Below, in pieces: positions 1 to 5,549 of a stretch of DNA of 7,155 nt. Numbering within the stretch: the first letter of the stretch is position 1; the number at the start of each line of letters is the position of its first letter. Both the position numbers and the translations under genes were made by a program. Under the pieces are notes generated by a model. It was not told the origin of the DNA. It saw only the letters and a program-made list of their open reading frames with translations, and did no database searches. This DNA is from Treponema sp. (GTDB lineage: Bacteria > Spirochaetota > Spirochaetia > Treponematales > Breznakiellaceae). The stretch lies in NCBI GenBank assembly GCA_031255815.1, contig JAIRRU010000082.1, forward strand, positions 1-7,155, given 5' to 3'.

Positions 1-2856
1 TCCCTGCGGATAACCGACATCGACCCCCTCAAGTACAAGCTGGTTTTCGAGCGTTTCCTCACCATCGAGCGGATATCCATGCCCGACTTCGACATTGATT
101 TTGCCAATGAGGGCCGGGAGGAAGTGATCCGTTACGTAATCGAAAAGTACGGCCGGGATCAGGTGGGGCAGATCATCACCTTCGGCACCCTGGGGGCCAA
201 GGCGGTGATCAAAGACGTGGCCCGAACCCTGGGCATCTCGATCCCCGAATCGGAGATGATAAGTAAACTTATCCCCAAAGACCCCAAGATAAACCTGGAA
301 AAGGCCTTCACGGCGGAACCCCGGCTCCGGGAGCTGGAGCAAGACCCCCGCTACACCGAGCTCTGCAGCCTGGCCCGGACACTGGAGGGGCTCCACCGCC
401 ATTCCAGCATCCACGCCGCCGGGGTGGTAATCGGCAAGTCCGCCCTCCACAACTTTGTCCCCCTCTTTAAGGATCCCAAAACCGGGGGCATAGCCACCCA
501 GTACAGTATGAACTTCCTGGAAACCTGCGGCCTGGTAAAGATGGACTTCCTGGGCCTTAAAACCCTGGACGTGATAAAGCGCACGGAAGAGCTTATCCGC
601 GGCCGGGGCGGGGAATACAGGGATTTCAACATCGAAAACATCAGCGAATCCGGCACGCCCGAGTCGGAGGCGGTCTTTAAGATGCTGAGCGAGGGGAAAA
701 GTTTCGAGATCTTCCAGTTTGAATCCGAGGGGATGCAGAACATCCTGAAGCAGGCCAAACCCGGCAGGCTGGAAGATCTTATCGCCCTTAACGCCCTCTA
801 CCGCCCCGGCCCCATGGACAGCATCCCCCAGTTTATCGAATCCAAGAACGGCCAGCGGGCCATCGAATACCCGGCGGCGGGCCTGGAGCCCATCCTTAAG
901 GAAACCTACGGGGTTATTACCTACCAGGAACAGGTCATGCAGGTGGCCCAGGTGCTGGCCGGATACACACTGGGGCAGGCGGATCTGCTCCGCCGGGCCA
1001 TGGGGAAAAAGAAACAAGAGGTAATGGACAAGGAGAAGGAGCGCTTCATCGAGGGGGCGGTAAAGCAGGGCTACCAGCCGGAAACGGCCGGCAAGGTTTT
1101 CGATCTCCTGGCCCCCTTTGCCGGTTACGGCTTCAACAAATGCCACGCCGCCGCCTATTCGGTGCTGGCCTACCAGACCGCCTACCTCAAGGCGAACTTC
1201 CCCGCCGAATTTATGGCCGCCAACCTTTCCAACGAGATCCACAGCGCGGACAAGGACAAGCTTTCCGAATGTATCGACGAGGCGCGGAAGATGGGCCTCG
1301 CCATCGATCCGCCGGACATAAACCGCTCGGGCAAACTCTTTACCGTGGCGGAGGGCCGTATCATTTACGGTTTCCTGGGGATCAAGGGGCTGGGGGACGG
1401 CCCGGCGGAGGAGATCGTAAAGGGCCGGGCGGAGGGCCCCTACCGGGATTTTATGGACTTCCTGCAGCGGGCGGATATTAAGGCGGTGGGTAAAAAAGTA
1501 GTGGAACTGCTCATCCAGACCGGGGCCTTCGACAGCCTGAGCCCGGGGCCGGGCCGGGCCCCCGAACAAGGGCTGGGGCAGAACCGGGGGATCCTCCTGG
1601 GAAACCTGGAAAAGGCGGCGGACTATGTCCGGAACATCAAGGACGAAAAGAAATTCGGCCAGGCCAGCCTTTTCGGCGAAACCGGGGAAAAAGAATACCC
1701 GGACTTTGTATTCGAGCCCTTCCCCGGGACAACCAGGGAAGAAATGCTGCGGCTGGAAAAGGAACTTATCGGCTTCTACTTCTCCGGCCACCCCATGGAC
1801 GAGTACCGGGAGATCTGGCAAAAAATGGTAAAGGCGGATCTGGGGAAGCCCGAAAAGCTGAGAACCGGAAACTGTATCCTGGTAGGCATCATTAAAAGCC
1901 TTAAAACCATTGTGACCGGCAGGGGGGACAAGATGGCTTTCGCCACCCTGGCGGATTACCGGGGCGAAATAGAGGTAACCTTCTTCGCCAGGGCCTGGGA
2001 AAAATGCGGGGATCGGGTGGAGCCGGATAAAGTAGCGATTCTGCGGGGGAAGATAGAGTACCAGAAGGACAAGGATCACTATAGTTTTATTGCGGAAGAA
2101 TGGATAAACGCGAGCGAGGCGGACGAGGCGGCAAAGGAGGAGGAAGCCCGGGAGCGGAAGTGGGACAAGTTCCGCAATATCTGGATGTACGCGGCGGATC
2201 TGAAAAGCGGCGATCTGGGGAAGGCGGCAAAGGGAAACTACACGGCGGTCGGCCTCCTTAAATCCCTGCGGGAATTCAAGGACAAGAAGGGTAACGGCAT
2301 GGCCTTTGGAACCCTGCAGGACTACGAGGGGGAAATTCCCCTGGTTTTCTTCGCCCGCGTCTGGGCTGAGTGCCGGGATCTCTTGACCCCGGACGAGATG
2401 GTGGCTTTAAAGGGGAGCATCGATCCCGCCGGAGACCGGAACCCGGAAAAACCGGGCTTTAAAGTCACCAGCCTGGCGGATATGGCCGCCCTCGGGCGGC
2501 TGGCGGCGAAACGGCTCGCGGCGGAGGGGCCGCCTGATGAAGGCGGGGAAGAAGCCCGAAAAAATCCGGAGGGCGCTCAAAACGGCCCCCCCGCGGAGAA
2601 CAAGGCCCCCGAAACCCTGTTCCGGGAGATACACATCAGGCTGGGCCGGGACGCGGCGGACGAGGACGCCGCCCTTTACCCCCTGCACGACTGCCTGGTG
2701 GACAACCCCGGCCCCTGTTCGGTGTTTATCCATGTACCTTTAACCGGGGGGGAAACGGTTATCCGGACGGCAAGCCAGATAAACGCCTCCGCCGCCGCCA
2801 TCTCCATCGACGCCCTGAAACAGTGCGCCGGTGTCGCCGAAGTCTGGGGGGTGTAA
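1..2856 (+). CDS. dnaE: DNA polymerase III alpha subunit, 5'-truncated by window edge
   Basis: This is the catalytic subunit of the replicative DNA polymerase, acting at the fork with the sliding clamp. The frame is open from base 1, giving 951 visible residues. The N-terminal PHP domain and the start codon lie upstream (about 370 residues by comparison with E. coli DnaE). The palm catalytic aspartates are visible: PDFDIDF (D29, D31) and KMDFLGL (D182), equivalent to E. coli D401, D403 and D555. Fingers motifs are YRPGPM (267-272) and GFNKCHAAAY (around 377-386). A helix-hairpin-helix-like stretch GIKGLGDG starts at about 460. A clamp-binding motif QASLF is at 554-558. Two tandem OB-fold modules follow (about 602-723 and 724-828), then a charged, Gly/Pro/Glu-rich linker (829-870) and the C-terminal domain starting at ETLFREIHIRLG (871-951). 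From D29 to the end there are 922 residues against about 759 in E. coli, largely explained by the second OB module. yggT follows after one base. The identification is secure; the domain borders are estimates. Confidence 0.97.
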   Translation, partial: SLRITDIDPLKYKLVFERFLTIERISMPDFDIDFANEGREEVIRYVIEKYGRDQVGQIITFGTLGAKAVIKDVARTLGISIPESEMISKLIPKDPKINLEKAFTAEPRLRELEQDPRYTELCSLARTLEGLHRHSSIHAAGVVIGKSALHNFVPLFKDPKTGGIATQYSMNFLETCGLVKMDFLGLKTLDVIKRTEELIRGRGGEYRDFNIENISESGTPESEAVFKMLSEGKSFEIFQFESEGMQNILKQAKPGRLEDLIALNALYRPGPMDSIPQFIESKNGQRAIEYPAAGLEPILKETYGVITYQEQVMQVAQVLAGYTLGQADLLRRAMGKKKQEVMDKEKERFIEGAVKQGYQPETAGKVFDLLAPFAGYGFNKCHAAAYSVLAYQTAYLKANFPAEFMAANLSNEIHSADKDKLSECIDEARKMGLAIDPPDINRSGKLFTVAEGRIIYGFLGIKGLGDGPAEEIVKGRAEGPYRDFMDFLQRADIKAVGKKVVELLIQTGAFDSLSPGPGRAPEQGLGQNRGILLGNLEKAADYVRNIKDEKKFGQASLFGETGEKEYPDFVFEPFPGTTREEMLRLEKELIGFYFSGHPMDEYREIWQKMVKADLGKPEKLRTGNCILVGIIKSLKTIVTGRGDKMAFATLADYRGEIEVTFFARAWEKCGDRVEPDKVAILRGKIEYQKDKDHYSFIAEEWINASEADEAAKEEEARERKWDKFRNIWMYAADLKSGDLGKAAKGNYTAVGLLKSLREFKDKKGNGMAFGTLQDYEGEIPLVFFARVWAECRDLLTPDEMVALKGSIDPAGDRNPEKPGFKVTSLADMAALGRLAAKRLAAEGPPDEGGEEARKNPEGAQNGPPAENKAPETLFREIHIRLGRDAADEDAALYPLHDCLVDNPGPCSVFIHVPLTGGETVIRTASQINASAAAISIDALKQCAGVAEVWGV
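1804..2484 (+). repeat. Tandem duplicated OB-fold module inside dnaE
   Basis: Two protein modules lie head to tail with a constant 122-residue offset: YREIW at 602 matches FRNIW at 724, and VGIIKSL at 628 matches VGLLKSL at 750. A gap-free hand alignment of residues 623-686 with 745-808 gives 30 identities in 64, including MAFxTL, DYxGEI, FFARxW and PD. Both have the pattern of the nucleic-acid-binding OB fold that usually occurs once in DnaE, between the clamp-binding motif and the C-terminal domain. The copies are clearly diverged in DNA, so this is an old duplication and not an assembly error. Copy 1 ends in a Glu/Lys-rich helix-like linker (about 702-723). Confidence 0.85.
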
Positions 2857-2860
2857 CATG
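2846..2860 (+). promoter_or_regulatory. Ribosome binding site deciding the yggT start
   Basis: A GGGGGG run (2846-2851) lies six bases before ATG 2858 and inside the last codons of dnaE. An in-frame GTG exists at 2831, but it lies within dnaE and would add nine hydrophilic residues before the first membrane segment. ATG 2858 is therefore preferred. The stop codon TAA (2854-2856) lies between site and start, a layout suited to translational coupling. Confidence 0.6.
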
Positions 2861-3445
2861 CGCTTTATCTTTAACCTGCTGGAGAATCTTACGGGGCTTT
2901 ACATGCTGCTCATTTTTATCCGGGTTATGCTTACCTGGTTCAGGGGAGCCGGCTTCGGCCGGCCCGGGGAGATCCTGGCCCGGATCACCGACCCCTACCT
3001 TGACTGGTGGAGGCGCTTCCCCGTTCTGCAGACCGGGTATTTCGATCTTTCCCCCATCGCCGCCATGGCGGCCCTTTCCCTGGCCCAGAACATATTCGGC
3101 GCCATCGCCCGTTACGGCCGGATCTCGGCGGGCTTTATCCTCTGGATAAGCCTCTCTTCCCTCTGGTCGGCCGCGTCCTTCATCATCGGTTTCTTTATCG
3201 TGGTACTCATCCTGCGGCTTATCGCCTACCTGGCAAACCAGAATATCTACAACCCCTTCTGGCGCGTTGTGGACGCCATTTCCCAGCCCGTGCTCTACCG
3301 CATTACCCGGATCTTTTTCCGCGCCCGGCTTATCAACTATCTGGCGGGGATATTCCTGTCCGTCGGGGTTCTCGCCGCCCTGCTTCTCCTGGGCAGTCTT
3401 CTGGTATTCCTGGCGAGGGGCTTGCTGCTGGGTCTGCCGTTTTAG
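2858..3445 (+). CDS. YggT family integral membrane protein
   Basis: A 195-residue, strongly hydrophobic protein of the YGGT family. The length matches two-repeat members such as E. coli YggT (about 188 aa). Repeat 1 contains LYMLLIFIRVMLTWF (14-28) followed by ITDPYL (43-48) and DLSPIAA (63-69). Repeat 2 contains VVLILRLIAYL (115-125), NPFWRVVDAISQPVLYRI (132-149) and a final hydrophobic run (about 161-186). Likely membrane segments are 7-27, 64-84, 92-125 (long enough for more than one pass) and 161-186. The biochemical role is not settled: family members have been linked to osmotic or cell-envelope functions and, in some bacteria and plastids, to division or membrane organisation. It starts one base after dnaE and so probably shares its transcript. 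No intrinsic terminator is visible after its stop. The family call is confident; the function is not. Confidence 0.88.
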   Translation: MRFIFNLLENLTGLYMLLIFIRVMLTWFRGAGFGRPGEILARITDPYLDWWRRFPVLQTGYFDLSPIAAMAALSLAQNIFGAIARYGRISAGFILWISLSSLWSAASFIIGFFIVVLILRLIAYLANQNIYNPFWRVVDAISQPVLYRITRIFFRARLINYLAGIFLSVGVLAALLLLGSLLVFLARGLLLGLPF

Positions 3446-3510
3446 ACCTGCCCTGTGCGGCCCGCCTTCAAAAAGAACTGAAAAACACAAAATTTGGACG
3501 CTTTTATACA

Positions 3511-3539
3511 TTGCCCGCTAAAAAAACCGGGCTTATAGT
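3511..3539 (+). promoter_or_regulatory. Predicted sigma70-type promoter for the first binding-protein gene
   Basis: The -35 box is TTGCCC (3511-3516) and the -10 box TATAGT (3534-3539), with a 17-base spacer. The -10 differs from consensus at one position and is identical to that proposed for the second binding-protein gene. Transcription would start near 3546, giving a leader of about 210 bases. The 65 bases between the yggT stop (3445) and this promoter show nothing I can name. The call is by eye and unverified. Confidence 0.55.
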
Positions 3540-3545
3540 AAACCT

Positions 3546-3756
3546 TCCGGGCCTGTTTCAAACCCGGCCGCGTTCTTAGGGTATTAAACCCTGAGTCTAA
3601 CCACCATGGGAGAACAACATACCTTGCCCTTTAGGGCGGGGTTGTTGATTGTTTGCCCGCAGAGCGGACGGCTTTGCGGACAGACACTAAATAGCATCTG
3701 CCCGCGGGGCAAGCGCCTTGCGGGCGAGTGCAAAATACGCAACGCAGGAGGTTGTA
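3546..3756 (+). promoter_or_regulatory. Long structured 5' leader with five consecutive hairpins, class unknown
   Basis: Non-coding stretch between the predicted start of transcription and ATG 3757. Hairpins seen in order: CCGGG/CCCGG (3547-3551 with 3563-3567); CTTAGGGT/ACCCTGAG around an ATTAA loop (3575-3595, one G-U pair); GCCC-TTTA-GGGC (3626-3637) nested inside AACAAC/GTTGTT (3613-3618 with 3641-3646); a 15-bp stem with GGACG loop (3651-3665 with 3671-3685), having two G-U pairs and one C-A mismatch; and GCCC..GCAAG/CTTGC..GGGC with a five-base bulge (3700-3725). The wobble pairs favour folding as RNA. None has a U-run, so they are not simple terminators. The last ends about 20 bases before the ribosome binding site. 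I recognise no known riboswitch motif; a cis-regulatory RNA is an inference. Confidence 0.5.
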
Positions 3757-3759
3757 ATG
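3746..3759 (+). promoter_or_regulatory. Ribosome binding site fixing the start of the first binding protein
   Basis: A full AGGAGG (3746-3751) sits five bases before ATG 3757. The open frame extends upstream to a TTG at 3718, but only the 3757 start gives a proper signal peptide at the N-terminus. Confidence 0.85.
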
Positions 3760-5382
3760 AAGAAACGGATTTTGGCTGTTTTGCTGGTGTTGTTCGCGGT
3801 ATCGGCCCTTTTTGCCGGCGGCCGCCAGGGGGGCGGATCTTCCGCCGGAACCGGAGGGGGAGCGGGGGCGGCAACGACGCCCCTTGGTTCCTATCCTCTT
3901 CAGACAGACGTAACGCTGAGTTACTGGCTGTCCCTCAACCTGAATGTGTCCCCCAATTTCTCTAACCTGGGCGATACCCCCTTCGGCAAGACCCTGCAGG
4001 AAAAAACAGGGGTAAAAATCGACTTTCTCCACCCCCCTATCGCCTCGGGCGCCGATCGGGAGCAGCTTAACCTGATGATTGCCGACGGCAGCAACCTGCC
4101 GGATCTTTTGGAGTACAACTGGCTTACCTCTTATCCCGGAGGCCCGGAAAAGGCCATTGACGACGGGGTTATCCTCAAGCTGAACGACATCATTGATCGG
4201 TACTGCCCCAACCTGAAGGCTTACCTGCAGGCCCATCCCGAATTTGACCGGATGGTAAAAACCGACGACGGGAGTTACTATTCCTTCCCCTTTATCCGGG
4301 GGGAAGAGATCCTCTGGTACTCCCAGGGGCTCATGATCCGCAAGGACTGGCTTGACGAATTGGGCCTTCAGCCTCCCGATACCATGGACGACTGGCATAC
4401 GGTGCTTACCGCTTTCAAAGATCGGAAAAATATCCCCGCGCCCTTTACCCAGGTTTTCAGCAACAACCAGCGTATGTTCGTAACGCCTTTCGGCGTCATG
4501 AAAGGCTGGTTTATCGGCGCGGACGACGGCAGGATCCGCTTCGGCCAGATTGAGCCCGGTTACCGGAGCTGGATGGAAACCATGGCCCAGTGGTACAGAG
4601 AGGGCCTTATCGATCAAGACATAGCCTCCATGCAGACATCCCAGCAGAACCAGAAGATGACCGCCGGAACCGCCGGCGCTACCGTGGCCTCTGTGGGAAG
4701 CGGCATGGGAACCTGGACTGCCTCGGCCAGGCCCGGAAACCCGAAATACGAGATCATGGCCCTGGCGGACCCTGTCCTTAACAGGGGGGCGAAGCGGGTA
4801 TACGCTTACGTCGGCCAGGCCTACGGCACGAACGCTACCGTAGCCATATCGGGATCCTCCAAAAACGTGGAAATCGCGGCCCGTTTCCTGGACTGGGGTT
4901 TCAGCCAGGCGGGGCATCTTTTCTACAATTTCGGAATTGAAGGCGAATCTTACACCATGGTGAACGGCAGCCCGACCTATACCGACTTTGTAATGCGCCA
5001 TGCCAACTGGTCTGTGGCTCAGGCCTTAAGCGCCTATATGCGATCCACCGGATCCGGGCCTTTCGTTCAGGACGGGGGGTACATTACCCAGTACTACGCC
5101 CTTCCCGAGCAGAAAGCGGCTCTTACAAATTACGCCGTAGCGGGGGCGGGAAATTACATACTGCCCCCGATTACCGCTACTCAGGACGAAAGCCGGGAAT
5201 TGGCCAGCATCATGAACGATATCAACACCTACTGCGATGAAATGATGACCAAGGTCATCCTGGGCACCGAGACGATCAACGACGCCTCCTGGAACAACTA
5301 TGTAAGCACCATCAGGCGTATGGGTATAGATCGGGCCATCGCCATTCAGACCGCCGCCTTGAACCGCTACAAGGCCCGGTAG
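3757..5382 (+). CDS. Extracellular solute-binding protein (LplA/LipO-like), non-lipoprotein form
   Basis: A 541-residue substrate-binding component of an ABC uptake system, of the large family-1 type (LplA/LipO) usually tied to oligosaccharide import with LplB/YtcP-type permeases. The N-terminus is a classical signal peptide: MKKR, a hydrophobic core at 5-19, and probable signal peptidase I cleavage after A20 (LFA|GGRQ). There is no Cys near the cleavage site, so it is predicted to be free in the periplasm or secreted. A Gly/Ser/Ala-rich linker (21-41) precedes the folded part. Family-like stretches are NLGDTPFGK, YPGGPEKAIDDGVILKLND, RKDWLDELGL followed by DWHTVLTAFK, FYNFGIEGESY, and a C-terminal INTYCDEM plus NNYVSTIRRMG. 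It is a clear paralogue of the gene at 5547, and diverges from it mainly at about 232-252 and 309-363. A terminator follows directly. The ligand cannot be read from sequence; a plant or host oligosaccharide is plausible. Confidence 0.92.
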   Translation: MKKRILAVLLVLFAVSALFAGGRQGGGSSAGTGGGAGAATTPLGSYPLQTDVTLSYWLSLNLNVSPNFSNLGDTPFGKTLQEKTGVKIDFLHPPIASGADREQLNLMIADGSNLPDLLEYNWLTSYPGGPEKAIDDGVILKLNDIIDRYCPNLKAYLQAHPEFDRMVKTDDGSYYSFPFIRGEEILWYSQGLMIRKDWLDELGLQPPDTMDDWHTVLTAFKDRKNIPAPFTQVFSNNQRMFVTPFGVMKGWFIGADDGRIRFGQIEPGYRSWMETMAQWYREGLIDQDIASMQTSQQNQKMTAGTAGATVASVGSGMGTWTASARPGNPKYEIMALADPVLNRGAKRVYAYVGQAYGTNATVAISGSSKNVEIAARFLDWGFSQAGHLFYNFGIEGESYTMVNGSPTYTDFVMRHANWSVAQALSAYMRSTGSGPFVQDGGYITQYYALPEQKAALTNYAVAGAGNYILPPITATQDESRELASIMNDINTYCDEMMTKVILGTETINDASWNNYVSTIRRMGIDRAIAIQTAALNRYKAR

Positions 5383-5397
5383 TTAACACGCCTATCA

Positions 5398-5431
5398 GTC
5401 ACAGCCCCCCGCGGGGCTGTGACGGTTTTTT
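5398..5431 (+). terminator. Intrinsic (rho-independent) terminator after the first binding protein
   Basis: A perfect 11-bp stem, GTCACAGCCCC (5398-5408) with GGGGCTGTGAC (5413-5423), has a four-base CCGC loop. It is followed after GG by six T (5426-5431). It begins 16 bases after the stop at 5382. The opposite strand has no U-run in the right place, so it acts on the + strand only and separates the two paralogous genes into different transcripts. Confidence 0.93.
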
Positions 5432-5450
5432 CCATGTTTCTCCTTGTCCC

Positions 5451-5478
5451 TTGCAAATTCGGGCAGTTTCGATATAGT
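5451..5478 (+). promoter_or_regulatory. Predicted sigma70-type promoter for the second binding-protein gene
   Basis: TTGCAA (5451-5456) and TATAGT (5473-5478) are separated by 16 bases, in an A/T-richer patch just after the terminator. The -10 hexamer matches that of the upstream paralogue. Transcription would start near 5485. The terminator upstream makes a separate promoter necessary, which supports the call. Confidence 0.6.
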
Positions 5479-5484
5479 TTGATA

Positions 5485-5498
5485 TTAACACCTGTTAA
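5485..5498 (+). promoter_or_regulatory. Perfect palindrome at the predicted start site, operator candidate
   Basis: TTAACA-CC-TGTTAA is a 6+2+6 perfect inverted repeat placed seven bases after the -10 box, at the expected start of transcription. This is a typical position for a repressor operator of a sugar-responsive regulator. The regulator is not encoded in the window and the match could be chance. I saw no equivalent palindrome at the first paralogue's promoter. Confidence 0.4.
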
Positions 5499-5499
5499 A

Positions 5500-5521
5500 G
5501 AACGGTTTTTTCCCGTTCGGG
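5500..5521 (+). promoter_or_regulatory. Small alternative hairpins in the leader of the second binding-protein gene
   Basis: GAACGG (5500-5505) pairs with CCGTTC (5513-5518) around a seven-base T-rich loop. A competing pairing, CCC-GTTC-GGG (5512-5521), uses the same bases. Seven T (5528-5534) come later, but six or more bases separate them from either stem, so an attenuator is only weakly suggested. Confidence 0.25.
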
Positions 5522-5536
5522 TGGAAATTTTTTTCG

Positions 5537-5549
5537 AGGAGAAGACATG
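5537..5549 (+). promoter_or_regulatory. Ribosome binding site of the second binding protein
   Basis: AGGAG (5537-5541) is five bases before ATG 5547, preceded by a run of seven T (5528-5534). This is a standard strong site and it fixes the start, which also gives a well-formed lipoprotein signal. Confidence 0.85.

Noticed and set aside
2759..3511. Minus-strand open frame (250 codons) over yggT
   Set aside because: It is antisense to the YggT gene, with a low-complexity charged translation and no family likeness. It is an effect of the GC-rich codon pattern.
3547..3567. Hairpin considered as terminator for dnaE-yggT
   Set aside because: The stem is only five base pairs with an 11-base loop and no following T-run on the + strand. 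It lies downstream of a likely promoter instead.
3651..3725. CRISPR array or tRNA gene suggested by repeated GC-rich words and stems
   Set aside because: Spacing is irregular, repeats are only 6-8 bases, and there is no cloverleaf with T-loop or anticodon arm.
3606..3965. Possible plus-strand leader peptide or small gene starting at ATG 3606
   Set aside because: There is no Shine-Dalgarno site before it, it runs out of frame deep into the binding-protein gene, and its Cys-rich part only reflects the two arms of the 3651-3685 hairpin.
3631..5001. Long minus-strand open frame (456 codons) over the first binding-protein gene
   Set aside because: It lies antisense to a gene with clear family motifs, signal peptide and ribosome binding site. 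Its translation is Arg/Gly/His-rich with no recognisable domain, as expected from GC-rich shadow frames.
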